From the NCBI RefSeq assembly GCF_030519355.1, contig NZ_JAUMKC010000002.1, positions 372,001-436,000 on the forward strand: a DNA stretch of 64,000 nucleotides, written 5' to 3'. A program made the position numbers and the translations under genes. Below, piece by piece: positions 1 to 7,969 of this stretch (within the stretch, counting starts at the first letter, position 1; each line of letters begins with the position of its first letter). This DNA is from Mucilaginibacter sp. L3T2-6. Lineage in GTDB: Bacteria; Bacteroidota; Bacteroidia; Sphingobacteriales; Sphingobacteriaceae. The notes beneath the pieces are model-generated. The model had not been told where the DNA came from. It ran no database searches and was given only the letters and a program-made list of their open reading frames with translations.

Positions 1-264
1 TACCCCTCCGACTGCAAAAGCAGAATGATAGCCAGCTAAATTGAAACATTTACCGACATTCCTACCGTAGCGAAGCGCCATAAAAGCATGCGTCGCTTCA
101 GTACAGTAAACCGTGTTGTTGCCACTGACGGCATGATCAGCATGGGCGTGCGATATCACGGCTGTGGTAACGGGTTGTACCGGGTCTAAATAAAAATCAC
201 CGTATTTGCAATAAAGGCCGTTAGGGTTTATTATCAGAAAGTCGTCCAGGATAGTATCGGTCAT
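1..264 (-). CDS. Ligase-associated MBL-fold DNA exonuclease, 3' part missing
   Basis: This is the first 88 codons of a protein that runs off the left edge. The ATG is at 264. The N-terminus resembles the metallo-beta-lactamase-fold exonuclease family that accompanies ATP-dependent DNA ligase and an Lhr-like helicase in bacterial repair clusters. The zinc-binding HAHADHA motif lies near residue 40, after a phrase on a C-K-Y-G-D-F-Y-L-D pattern typical of the family. The partner ligase and helicase would lie outside the window to the left. A general MBL hydrolase cannot be excluded from this fragment. It sits 43 bp downstream of coaE on the same strand and may be the tail of that operon. Confidence 0.72.
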   Translation of the reverse strand, partial: MTDTILDDFLIINPNGLYCKYGDFYLDPVQPVTTAVISHAHADHAVSGNNTVYCTEATHAFMALRYGRNVGKCFNLAGYHSAFAVGGV

Positions 265-307
265 TAAACGGTTTTTATTTGGCGGATTAACGATTAAGCA
301 AGCAAGG

Positions 308-907
308 TTAATGAATGCCGGCCAACGATAAGATTTTATTATGCAAACTCAGGACCTGCGGTATCACCAGTTGCACATCATCATTCACAATAATATAATC
401 GGCCAGCGCGGCCTTTTTTGCTTCGGTAAACTGTTTGTTTTCGCGGCTTTCAATTTCAGCCCTGGTAAGGTTATCACGCTGCATCACGCGTTTAATGCGT
501 GTTTCAGCCGGAGCTGTTACAGTGATGGAATAATCGCACATTTTGTACGAATCACTCTCAAATAGCAGTGCTGCCTCTTTCAAAACATAGGGTGCGTTAC
601 CGTTTGTTTTTACCCACTCATCAAAAGCCCTGAAAGTTGCCGGGTGTACTAATGCGTTTAACTTGGCAAGCTGTTGGCTATCATTAAAAACAATACTTGC
701 TATATATTTGCGGTTAAGCGTCCCGTCGTTAAAATAGGCCGTATCACCGAAAGCAGTTTTTATACCGTCAATAAGTACCGGATCGGTAACCATTGCTATT
801 TTTGCGGCATCGTCAGCATAAAATACTGGTACACCCAATACTTCAAATACCTTGCAAACGGTAGTTTTGCCGCTGCCAATGCTACCGGTTAAACCTATTT
901 TAAGCAT
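308..907 (-). CDS. coaE: Dephospho-CoA kinase
   Basis: This cytosolic enzyme phosphorylates the 3'-hydroxyl of dephospho-CoA with ATP, the last step of coenzyme A synthesis. The 199-residue length is normal for the family. The Walker A loop GSIGSGKTT lies at residues 8-16, followed by the F-Y-A-D-D substrate motif near 29-33. The conserved L-V-H-P segment and the R-x-x-x-R-D lid region are also present. Its ATG at 905-907 shares one base with the TAA stop of the ybbR-like gene upstream (TAATG), so the two are translationally coupled. The order nusB, DUF1573, yajC, ybbR, coaE is common in Bacteroidota. Confidence 0.95.
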   Translation of the reverse strand: MLKIGLTGSIGSGKTTVCKVFEVLGVPVFYADDAAKIAMVTDPVLIDGIKTAFGDTAYFNDGTLNRKYIASIVFNDSQQLAKLNALVHPATFRAFDEWVKTNGNAPYVLKEAALLFESDSYKMCDYSITVTAPAETRIKRVMQRDNLTRAEIESRENKQFTEAKKAALADYIIVNDDVQLVIPQVLSLHNKILSLAGIH

Positions 908-1854
908 TATTTCCTGATGATAAAATCAATATTCTGTGGCTCCACCTTTACTATTTTAGTAAACGCAGGCGATTTGAAAATTACTACAGGCAAGGCTTTA
1001 TAGCCGCGCTTTTTCCAAAGATCCAGGTCGGCGTTCGCTTCAAAAAAATCTTCAGTGGTTTGTGCATACCGGGTTAGCGACGTTGTAAACGTTACTTTTA
1101 CCTTCTGTGGAAAGATCTTAACGTCATCATAATTATGGTTGTTAATCAGCTTTACCGGTATCTCCAATGTTTTTTCGGTAAACTCATCAACCGGGATAGT
1201 TACATCAGTGCTCTTGGGGTAAACGCTCACATTGCCTTCTTTTACCGGCTGCAGGGCCAGATGCTTATTAACAGTTTCGCTTACGCTGTCCAGCTTCAGC
1301 GTATCTGTATTCCAGCTGGTCATTTTATCAATAACATTGGCAGGGCCGTTAACTATAACATAGCCCGGCTTAAGAACAACGTTACCCGACTGTGAAAACT
1401 GGTGCTTGTATTGTATGGCCGTGATCAGTTGAATCGGCAGCCTTTTAACTTTTCTGTTCGAAAAATCAAAATACAGCGTATCAGAAACAAAGCTGGTGAT
1501 TTGCTGGCTTGGGTCGCGTTTTGAGTTTATTTGCGGTAACTGTGAACTTAACACTATATAACTCTTTGTTTCAAGCGTATGCAAGTCTACCGCGACGCTT
1601 GTATTGTCCGGATGCATTTTTGAGAAGAGCATTTGCCAGCCGCTTCCGTTAATGACTGCGCTGACGGTATCGGATTGAAGAGAGTGAAAGGCACGCTTCT
1701 GCGGCGCATTCCTAAAGCTCAAAACTTCTTTAACGGTGTAGCTGTAAGTGTTTGACAATACCGTAAATACCCACGCCACAATAGCGAGCACCAGGCATGT
1801 AAAAAACGCCGATACCCTTCTCCGTTCTGTCGCTGATAATTTGATTATTGCCAT
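907..1854 (-). CDS. YbbR-like domain protein
   Basis: A 315-residue protein with one N-terminal membrane helix (about residues 15-35) and an extracytoplasmic region built from repeated beta-rich YbbR-like units. The repeat signature of V-x-V-x-G-P and P-V-x-L segments is visible around residues 150-270. In Firmicutes CdaR, a YbbR protein, regulates the cyclic-di-AMP synthase CdaA; no cdaA neighbour is visible here, so that role is not assigned. The gene follows yajC after a 127-bp gap filled by a heptamer repeat and overlaps the coaE start by one base. Confidence 0.85.
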   Translation of the reverse strand: MAIIKLSATERRRVSAFFTCLVLAIVAWVFTVLSNTYSYTVKEVLSFRNAPQKRAFHSLQSDTVSAVINGSGWQMLFSKMHPDNTSVAVDLHTLETKSYIVLSSQLPQINSKRDPSQQITSFVSDTLYFDFSNRKVKRLPIQLITAIQYKHQFSQSGNVVLKPGYVIVNGPANVIDKMTSWNTDTLKLDSVSETVNKHLALQPVKEGNVSVYPKSTDVTIPVDEFTEKTLEIPVKLINNHNYDDVKIFPQKVKVTFTTSLTRYAQTTEDFFEANADLDLWKKRGYKALPVVIFKSPAFTKIVKVEPQNIDFIIRK

Positions 1855-1860
1855 ATTTTG

Positions 1861-1979
1861 AGGTTAAAGGTTAAAGGCGAAAGGAAAAGGGTGAGATAAT
1901 CTCGCCATTTACCTTTCGCCCTCATTCTTTCTGTGCCGATAAGAGCTACTCTAATTTTTCGCTCTTTACCTTCCTTTTA
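1861..1979. repeat. Heptamer array with inverted partner array (copy A)
   Basis: Positions 1861-1895 are five consecutive 7-mers: AGGTTAA twice, then AGGCGAA, AGGAAAA and GGGTGAG. Facing them are TTTACCT and TTCGCCC at 1908-1921 and two more TTTACCT words within 1965-1979. The right-hand words are near reverse complements of the left-hand ones, so the region can fold back at many 7-nt registers. It fills the gap between yajC and the ybbR-like gene and shares its word with the copy at 32416-32522. Confidence 0.85.
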
Positions 1980-1981
1980 CC

Positions 1982-2302
1982 TTACTTAGTTGCTGCCGGC
2001 GTATTTAACGCTTTAGATGCCTCTAATGATATAGCTGATTTATCAAAACGGATTTTACCATTATCAACTTCAATCAAAAAGGTAGTGTCATTAATGTCAG
2101 CAATCCTGCCATGTATACCGGCTGTGGTTACTACTTTGTCCCCTTTCTTCAGTTCGTTTACGTATTTCTTCTGGTCTTTTTGTTTTTTTACCTGCGGCCT
2201 GATCATGAAAAAGTAAAACACCAGGGCAATTAAACCGAAAACTACCAGTTGTTGCATTCCCATTCCGGTGCCGCTGGCCTGTAATAAAATAGTTGCTATC
2301 AT
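1982..2302 (-). CDS. yajC: Preprotein translocase accessory subunit YajC
   Basis: YajC is a small inner-membrane protein that associates with SecDF and the SecYEG channel. The 106-residue sequence has one transmembrane helix at about residues 17-36 ending in the family signature F-F-M-I-R-P-Q. It continues with a basic K-K-Q-K-D-Q-K-K stretch and the conserved L-K-K-G-D-K-V-V-T-T-A-G-I-H-G core. It starts 16 bp after the DUF1573 lipoprotein stop, in the nusB-coaE block. Confidence 0.96.
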   Translation of the reverse strand: MIATILLQASGTGMGMQQLVVFGLIALVFYFFMIRPQVKKQKDQKKYVNELKKGDKVVTTAGIHGRIADINDTTFLIEVDNGKIRFDKSAISLEASKALNTPAATK

Positions 2303-2318
2303 TTTGAATTGTTAATAA

Positions 2319-2750
2319 TTATTTGGTAAGCGTTACTTCGCCAATTAAGTGTACCCTGTTTTGCGCAGGATTGGTGTTGGCGGTAATGGTAATTTGTTTA
2401 TCCTGCAGGCCCACCTTCCCGGCGCTGTTAAATGTTACATGAATTGAGCTGCTTTCTCCCGGCTTAATTGGTGTTTTTGAATATTCCGGCTTAGTACAAC
2501 CGCAGGTTGCCACAGCATCGGTAATAATAAGCGGAGCCTTGCCTGCATTAGTGAATTTAAAGTCGTAAGTAACAAGATCGCCAGCTTTAATTTTGCCAAA
2601 GTCGTGCGTCTCTTTCTCAAACTTCATAACCGCTGTACTGGCATTGCTGGCTGTTTGAGCGCTGTCCGCACTGTTATTGCCGGTTTTGTTTGCATTGCAG
2701 GCTGTTAGCAAAATGCCTGCCGTTAATAAGCCTAAAAGCAATTTTTTCAT
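2319..2750 (-). CDS. DUF1573-domain lipoprotein
   Basis: A 143-residue protein with a lipoprotein signal peptide (lipobox L-L-T-A-C, lipidated Cys near residue 18), a short low-complexity linker, and one DUF1573 domain from about residue 42. The domain is an Ig/ASH-like fold, recognised by H-D-F-G-K-I, the A-x-x-S/T-C-G-C-T pattern (here V-A-T-C-G-C-T) and P-I-K-P-G-E-S-S. The function of DUF1573 is not established. The start lies 3 bp after the nusB stop, so the two are co-transcribed. Confidence 0.9.
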   Translation of the reverse strand: MKKLLLGLLTAGILLTACNANKTGNNSADSAQTASNASTAVMKFEKETHDFGKIKAGDLVTYDFKFTNAGKAPLIITDAVATCGCTKPEYSKTPIKPGESSSIHVTFNSAGKVGLQDKQITITANTNPAQNRVHLIGEVTLTK

Positions 2751-2753
2751 TTG

Positions 2754-3704
2754 TTATTCTTCAATAAGTCCTCTGCCTATCTTTTTTACTTTGTTTTGTG
2801 CTTTAAGGTCTGCCAAAATTTTGTCTAATATACCGTTGATAAATGCATTACTCTTGGGTGTACTAAACTCCTTCGAAATTTCGAGATACTCATTTATGGT
2901 AACCTTAACAGGTATCGATGGGAAATTAACAAACTCTGCAATAGCCATTTTCATTAGCAGTGTGTCCATCATGGCTATACGGTCCGGCTCCCAATTTTGC
3001 GTCTTGCTGGTAATCAGCAACTGGTAATCGTCATTATGCCGTATGCTTTCCTCAAACAAATTAACAATAAACTCCCTGTCTTCTTCCCAATTGCCGGTTA
3101 CTTCGGCCAGTTTGTTTTGTTTTGGGTCGTCGTAAGCAAAATTCTTAAAAGTTTTGGCTATCAAGGCTTGCAACACATCTTTGTCAACCGGCCAATACAG
3201 GAACATATCTTCAAAAACCTGTTCGGCAAGTGATGATTTTAGGATCACTTTTTTGAAGATAAATTTAATGATGTCCTTATCAGTCTGTATTGTATCGTCG
3301 GTCTTTTTCAGATACTCCTGGTAATCTTCGGATTTTTTCAGGATCGTAAATAACGATTTAATCAACTCCGGCTCGAAATTCCAGGCTACCTTATATTTTT
3401 TTAATCCGGCAAGATATTCTTTGTTTTGAAGCAGTGATACCACGAACCTGTTGCTCATTATCTTTAAATTGGCGTTCAGGTCGTCGGCTGTTGGTAAGTG
3501 TTTGTTTGCCCTTTCTGCTGCATCGGTTTCAGCATATTGGGTAACTTCAGAAATTAGTGACAACATCCAGATGTACATTTCATACACCTTATCAATGGTC
3601 AGCAATAGGTTTTTTTCATGCTGCTTAACGTCGCCGCTGTTTGATTGGTGATAGGCGTATAACGACTGGAGGACTTTTACCCTTAGGTGTCTGCGATTTA
3701 ACAT
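2754..3704 (-). CDS. nusB: Transcription antitermination factor NusB
   Basis: NusB binds boxA RNA with NusE (ribosomal protein S10) in the antitermination complex needed for rRNA transcription. At 316 residues it is much longer than the roughly 140-residue proteobacterial form. The recognisable NusB core is at the C-terminus, with the pattern I-A-E-F, V-K-V-T-I-N-E-Y-L-E-I-S-K and F-I-N-G-I-L-D at residues 255-295. The extended form is usual in Bacteroidota. It begins with R-R-x-L-R-V-K-V-L-Q-S-L-Y, another family hallmark. A TAATTTTG promoter element lies about 24 bp upstream. Confidence 0.92.
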   Translation of the reverse strand: MLNRRHLRVKVLQSLYAYHQSNSGDVKQHEKNLLLTIDKVYEMYIWMLSLISEVTQYAETDAAERANKHLPTADDLNANLKIMSNRFVVSLLQNKEYLAGLKKYKVAWNFEPELIKSLFTILKKSEDYQEYLKKTDDTIQTDKDIIKFIFKKVILKSSLAEQVFEDMFLYWPVDKDVLQALIAKTFKNFAYDDPKQNKLAEVTGNWEEDREFIVNLFEESIRHNDDYQLLITSKTQNWEPDRIAMMDTLLMKMAIAEFVNFPSIPVKVTINEYLEISKEFSTPKSNAFINGILDKILADLKAQNKVKKIGRGLIEE

Positions 3705-3727
3705 TTTGTAAGAACGATTAAGTTCCG

Positions 3728-3735
3728 CAAAATTA
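3728..3735 (-). promoter_or_regulatory. -7 promoter element of the nusB operon
   Basis: On the minus strand this reads TAATTTTG, an exact match to the Bacteroidota -7 consensus TAnnTTTG. It predicts a transcription start near 3724 and a leader of about 20 nt before the nusB ATG. No TTTG was found at the -33 position. Confidence 0.5.
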
Positions 3736-3751
3736 GCGGATTCTTTTGATT

Positions 3752-4837
3752 TTAATAGGTTGATTTAACTTTTTTTATATCTGCAATACGTTTTTCGGCA
3801 ATTTTGTTTGCCGCTTCAATTGCAGAAATGTTTTCGGCCTTTGAAAGCTTTAAAACATTACGGGTAGCTTCATAAATATTTTCTGTTAGCTGCATGGTCC
3901 TTTTTCTGGTAAAGCCCATCAGCTCGGAATAGCAATTAATAATACCGCCGGCATTAATCACATAATCAGGCGCAAATAAAATGCCTTTTTCCAGCAGCAT
4001 CCGGCCCTGTTCATGCTCATCCTCCAGCTGATTATTGGCAGAGCCGGCTATAATGGCGCATTTAAGCTTGTTAATTGTTTGTGTATTAATAGTTGCACCT
4101 AATGCGCAAGGAGCGTATATGTCGGCGTCGATATCGAAAATAGTATGGGCGGATACGGCTTCTGCATTATACTTTTTGGCTATTTGCCTTAAATGGTCAT
4201 CGTTAATGTCGCTGGCATACACTTTAGCGTTTTCATCCCGCAGCAATTTAACCAGGTTTTCCCCCACATGGCCAATGCCCTGTACTATTACCGATTTGCC
4301 GGCAAGATTATCATTGCCATACAGTTCTTTAACACAGGCTTTCATTCCCATAAAAACCCCTAAAGCGGTAATAGGAGAAGGGTCGCCGCTGCCGCCTATG
4401 GTTTCAGGAACGCCCATAACATGCTGGGTTTCCATGCGTATATATTCCATATCGCGCGGATTGGTGCCCACATCCTCGGCAGTAATAAATTCACCGTTCA
4501 GATTTTTGATAAATCTGCCGAATTTACGCAGTAATGCTTCCGATTTATCTTTACGTGAATCGCCGATAATGACCGCCTTGCCGCCGCCCAGATTAAGGCC
4601 TGCAATTGACGATTTGTAAGTCATGCTTTTAGAGAGACGCAATACATCATACAAAGCGTCGGCCTCAGTTTTATAAGCCCACATACGGGTACCGCCCAAA
4701 GCTGGACCGAGTGTAGTATCGTGAATGGCGATAATTGCCTTTAAGCCGGTGTCGGGGTCGCTGCAGAATACAATTTTTTTATGGCCGTAAGCCTCGAGCT
4801 GGCTAAAAATTGATTCGGTAGGGTTGGTGTTCAGCAT
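3752..4837 (-). CDS. Leucine dehydrogenase (Glu/Leu/Phe/Val dehydrogenase family)
   Basis: This NAD-dependent enzyme interconverts branched-chain amino acids and their 2-oxo acids. The sequence shows G-G-T-R-M-W, the catalytic lysine in L-G-G-G-K-A-V, the E-D-V-G-T-N binding segment, and the Rossmann motif V-Q-G-I-G-H-V-G. The reading frame is open 65 codons further upstream, but I chose the ATG at 4837. It gives 361 residues, the family length, and a perfect promoter (TTTG, 19 nt, TAnnTTTG) lies at 4875-4905, inside the longer version. Leucine rather than valine or phenylalanine as main substrate is inferred from family resemblance only. Confidence 0.9.
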   Translation of the reverse strand: MLNTNPTESIFSQLEAYGHKKIVFCSDPDTGLKAIIAIHDTTLGPALGGTRMWAYKTEADALYDVLRLSKSMTYKSSIAGLNLGGGKAVIIGDSRKDKSEALLRKFGRFIKNLNGEFITAEDVGTNPRDMEYIRMETQHVMGVPETIGGSGDPSPITALGVFMGMKACVKELYGNDNLAGKSVIVQGIGHVGENLVKLLRDENAKVYASDINDDHLRQIAKKYNAEAVSAHTIFDIDADIYAPCALGATINTQTINKLKCAIIAGSANNQLEDEHEQGRMLLEKGILFAPDYVINAGGIINCYSELMGFTRKRTMQLTENIYEATRNVLKLSKAENISAIEAANKIAEKRIADIKKVKSTY

Positions 4838-4874
4838 CAGAGAAACAAAGTAAATAATTCTGTTGGGCTCCCGA

Positions 4875-4905
4875 CAAAAGTAGAGGTTTTTTTTATTGGC
4901 GCAAA
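4875..4905 (-). promoter_or_regulatory. Bacteroidota promoter of leucine dehydrogenase
   Basis: On the minus strand, TTTG (4905-4902) is followed after exactly 19 nt by TACTTTTG (4882-4875). This matches the full -33/-7 consensus. The predicted transcription start is near 4871, giving a leader of about 34 nt before the ATG at 4837. It also fixes the start of the gene. Confidence 0.75.
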
Positions 4906-5013
4906 TTTTTGTTGGCGAAGTCCAAGGCAGTACAATCAGAAAATCAGGCAAGCTTTTGAAGATTGGCTTTATATTAAACATTGCATTCGCATTACTTAAT
5001 GCGTTTGGGCTTT

Positions 5014-5045
5014 CTTGAAAGTCTGCTGTCATTATCCTACTTTTG
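5014..5045 (+). promoter_or_regulatory. Probable promoter of the ABC exporter
   Basis: TACTTTTG at 5038-5045 is an exact -7 match, preceded after 20 nt by CTTG (3 of 4 matches to TTTG). The predicted start near 5052 leaves a leader of about 20 nt before the ATG at 5073. It diverges from the leucine dehydrogenase promoter. Confidence 0.55.
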
Positions 5046-5072
5046 GTCTTCCGGATTTCCGGGTACCTTTAA

Positions 5073-6860
5073 ATGAAAGACCTCGCATATCTCAATAAAT
5101 TCTTTTATAAATATCGCTGGCGTTTAATACCGGGTGTGCTGTTTGTCATTATTTCAAATATTTTTGGCGTCTTGCCGGCACAAGTTATCCGGGTGGCGTT
5201 TGACCTGGTGACAGAAAATATTGCCGTATACCGCCTTTTCTCGGGCTTTAACAGGCAGGAGGTTATTTACCAGATATTCGGCAGCAGTTTATTGTTGTTC
5301 GGTATCCTGGTTTTGGTATTAGCCCTGTTACGTGGCTTATTCCTGTTTTTTATGCGGCAAACCATTATCCTGATGTCGAGGCATATTGAGTATGACCTGA
5401 AGAACGAGATTTATAATCACTATCAAAAACTTTCGCTCGCTTTTTACCGCCGCCATAATACCGGCGACTTAATGAACCGCGTTACCGAGGATGTAACACG
5501 CGTACGCATGTACCTGGGGCCCGGGATTATGTACACTATCAATACGGTAGTGCTTTTTATAATGGCTATTGCTATTATGCTAACGGTAAATGTACGGCTT
5601 GCGGTATGGTCGGTACTGCCGCTGCCTGTTTTAGCTATTATTATCTACTATGTTAATAACACCATAAATCATCGCAGCGAAAAAATACAACAGCGCTTAT
5701 CCGCACTGTCGAGCTTTGTGCAGGAAAATTTTTCGGGCATCCGGGTTATCAAATCATATGTCCGCGAAGATTACGTAACAGGTAAGTTCGCTGTTGAAAG
5801 CGAGGATTACAAAACGCACTCGATGGAACTGGCAAAGGTGCAGGCTGTATTTTACCCTGTAATGCTGCTGCTCGTAGGCATGAGTAACGTTATTACGATG
5901 TATGTAGGAGGGACCGAGGTAATGAAAGGGAATATTACCGCAGGCAATATTGCAGAGTTTCTGGTTTATCTGAATATGCTGAGCTTCCCGGTAATATCGC
6001 TGGGATGGGTAACTTCCCTTATTCAAAGGGCCGCAGCATCACAAAAAAGGATAAACGAGTTTTTAAATGAGCAGCCCGACATCAAATCGCCTGATGCCCG
6101 CCCGTTGCCGATTAATGGCCGGATAGAATTCAAAGATGTGTCATTTATATACCCCGACACTGGCATACAGGCGCTTAAAAATGTCTCCTTTGTCGCTAAT
6201 CCCGGCGAGATGATAGCCATTATAGGCCGTACCGGGTCAGGAAAATCGACTATTGCTAATTTGATTATGCGGATGTATGACACAACCGGCGGGAGGATTT
6301 TAATAGACAGTGAACCAATAACCCGGGTTAACCTGGATAGTTACCGCTCGCAGATAGGTTTTGTACCACAGGAAGTATTTTTATTTTCGGATACGATAGC
6401 CAATAATATTGCATTTAGTGCCGATGTTTTGGAGATGGATAAAGTAAGGCAGGCGGCAAAGGACGCTGCGGTTTACTCAAATATTATGGAGCTCGATAAA
6501 GGCTTTGAAACCCTGATCGGCGAACGGGGGGTAACTTTATCGGGGGGGCAAAAGCAGCGCGTGTCAATAGCCAGGGCCCTTGTAAAACATCCTCAGGTAT
6601 TAATTTTTGATGATTGTTTATCGGCTGTTGATACCCGGACAGAGGAGGAAATATTGAGCAACCTGGGCCGCAATATGCTGGGTAAAACAAGTATTATTAT
6701 TGCGCACAGAATATCGACCATAAAAAATGCCGATAAGATTTTAGTTATGGATAATGGTGAAATTATAGAACAGGGCAACCATGATTACCTGATGGAAAAA
6801 AGAGGCACATATTTCGAATTGTACGAAAAACAGCTGCTTGAGGAAGAGGAAAATGTGTAA
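5073..6860 (+). CDS. ABC exporter, fused transmembrane and ATPase domains (MsbA/multidrug type)
   Basis: A 595-residue half-transporter that would dimerise in the inner membrane and export a lipid or hydrophobic compound. The N-terminal half has six predicted helices (first at about residues 17-35) with the intracellular F-Y-R-R-H-N-T-G-D-L-M-N-R-V-T-E-D motif. The ATPase half shows Walker A GRTGSGKST (about 389-397), a Q-loop in F-V-P-Q-E, the signature LSGGQ, Walker B I-F-D-D-C-L-S-A-V-D and the H-loop A-H-R. Walker B has Cys after the second Asp where most ABC proteins have the catalytic Glu. That substitution resembles the degenerate site of heterodimeric exporters and hints at an unlinked partner. 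Substrate unknown. Confidence 0.9.
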   Translation: MKDLAYLNKFFYKYRWRLIPGVLFVIISNIFGVLPAQVIRVAFDLVTENIAVYRLFSGFNRQEVIYQIFGSSLLLFGILVLVLALLRGLFLFFMRQTIILMSRHIEYDLKNEIYNHYQKLSLAFYRRHNTGDLMNRVTEDVTRVRMYLGPGIMYTINTVVLFIMAIAIMLTVNVRLAVWSVLPLPVLAIIIYYVNNTINHRSEKIQQRLSALSSFVQENFSGIRVIKSYVREDYVTGKFAVESEDYKTHSMELAKVQAVFYPVMLLLVGMSNVITMYVGGTEVMKGNITAGNIAEFLVYLNMLSFPVISLGWVTSLIQRAAASQKRINEFLNEQPDIKSPDARPLPINGRIEFKDVSFIYPDTGIQALKNVSFVANPGEMIAIIGRTGSGKSTIANLIMRMYDTTGGRILIDSEPITRVNLDSYRSQIGFVPQEVFLFSDTIANNIAFSADVLEMDKVRQAAKDAAVYSNIMELDKGFETLIGERGVTLSGGQKQRVSIARALVKHPQVLIFDDCLSAVDTRTEEEILSNLGRNMLGKTSIIIAHRISTIKNADKILVMDNGEIIEQGNHDYLMEKRGTYFELYEKQLLEEEENV

Positions 6861-6977
6861 AACCCTCCGAAAATTAAAATATTCTCAACAAAAGTTTAAT
6901 ATTGTTTGAATAAATGCTTGCTCTTTGAAAAATTATTTATATTTATGCCAACCAAAACTAGTTACGATAATATTATT

Positions 6978-7307
6978 ATGGGAGATTTTGACAACAGAGA
7001 GCGTGAAGAGGTTTATTCAAAGAAGGTAAGGGCAGGGAAACGGACCTATTTTTTTGACGTAAAAGCGACCCGTTCAAACGACTACTATGTTACCATAACC
7101 GAAAGCAAAAAACGGTTAGAGGACGGCGTGTTCATCAAACACAAGATTTTTTTATATAAAGAAGATTTTGAAAAATTTGCTGAAGGCCTGAAAGAAACGA
7201 TCGACTACATCAAGGCAAACCAGGAGGTAGTTGAAAAGCGCTATGAGTACAGCGAAGCCCAGGAAGTTGGTAAAACAGCTGATGAGGATTTTTCCTTCGA
7301 AATTTAA
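6978..7307 (+). CDS. DUF3276 (PUR-alpha-like nucleic-acid-binding) protein
   Basis: A small soluble protein of the Bacteroidota DUF3276 family, which folds like the nucleic-acid-binding PUR repeat. The core E-x-V-Y-S-K-K-V-R-A-G-K-R-T-Y-F-F-D-V-K and I-T-E-S-K-K-R are diagnostic. The frame is open to 6906 with ATGs at 6945 and 6978. I prefer 6978 (109 residues) because the conserved region begins directly after it. The biological role is unproven; PUR-like proteins bind single-stranded DNA or RNA. A strong terminator follows. Confidence 0.85.
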   Translation: MGDFDNREREEVYSKKVRAGKRTYFFDVKATRSNDYYVTITESKKRLEDGVFIKHKIFLYKEDFEKFAEGLKETIDYIKANQEVVEKRYEYSEAQEVGKTADEDFSFEI

Positions 7308-7343
7308 AAGAGAACAAACTAAACAAACTAACTATTTTTTTAA

Positions 7344-7373
7344 CCCCTGCCTAACCAGCAGGGGTTTTGTTAT
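7344..7373 (+). terminator. Rho-independent terminator after the DUF3276 gene
   Basis: A perfect 7-bp stem CCCCTGC/GCAGGGG with a 7-nt loop is followed by a T-rich run (TTTTGTTATTT). It ends the plus-strand unit just before the convergent DUF5362 gene. Confidence 0.85.
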
Positions 7374-7383
7374 TTACAGTGTT

Positions 7384-7875
7384 TTATCTGTTCATCATTG
7401 AGGATGCAGTAATGCCGAATATTATTGCACCAATGATAATAAGTGCATAAAGGCATAAGATAACTATGGTTAAAATACCCCATAGTTTAAAAAATGACTT
7501 TAGTTTCCCAAGAGCGGCGGTAACATGCATTTGGTCGGCGTACATAATGCCTTTTTTGATGCGGCTGCCAAACTGGTATAAAAACAGCGAAAAGAAAAAG
7601 TAAAGCAGACCAATCAACAAATAAATCACGGTGATGAAACCGCCCATACCCGACATTATGGCGGCGCCGGGGTTGTCAGGTTGTAAACGCGAGAGGGTCG
7701 CCATCATGGTACCTGCAAATAATGCAGCGATAGCTATAAAGCCAGTAAAAATAAAGCCTATTATCCCCAAAAAAGCCGCCCATTTTCCCGATTCGCGAAG
7801 ATAAGTTTGGCTTTCATAATTTAATGAGATACTTGGGGCGGCATCCGCCATTTCAAAACTGTCTGTTGTTTCCAT
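7384..7875 (-). CDS. DUF5362-like integral membrane protein
   Basis: A 163-residue inner-membrane protein with three hydrophobic stretches (about residues 32-58, 76-100 and 131-156) and a soluble N-terminus. The pattern S-x-x-Y-L-x-E-S-G-K-W-A-A-F-L-G-I-I-G-F before the first helix resembles the DUF5362 family. No catalytic motif is visible and the function is unknown. It converges on the DUF3276 gene and has no operon partner. Confidence 0.75.
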   Translation of the reverse strand: METTDSFEMADAAPSISLNYESQTYLRESGKWAAFLGIIGFIFTGFIAIAALFAGTMMATLSRLQPDNPGAAIMSGMGGFITVIYLLIGLLYFFFSLFLYQFGSRIKKGIMYADQMHVTAALGKLKSFFKLWGILTIVILCLYALIIIGAIIFGITASSMMNR

Positions 7876-7969
7876 TTGATTTCAATTGTTTTTAGAGTTT
7901 AAGATTAGCTAAAGTTAAAAACTAAAAACTGTTTTGCAACGGATAAGCAGCAGAGTTTGCAAATATGCC

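Noticed and set aside
4838..5032. A 65-codon N-terminal extension of leucine dehydrogenase
   Set aside because: It lies on a perfect -33/-7 promoter and makes the protein longer than its family.
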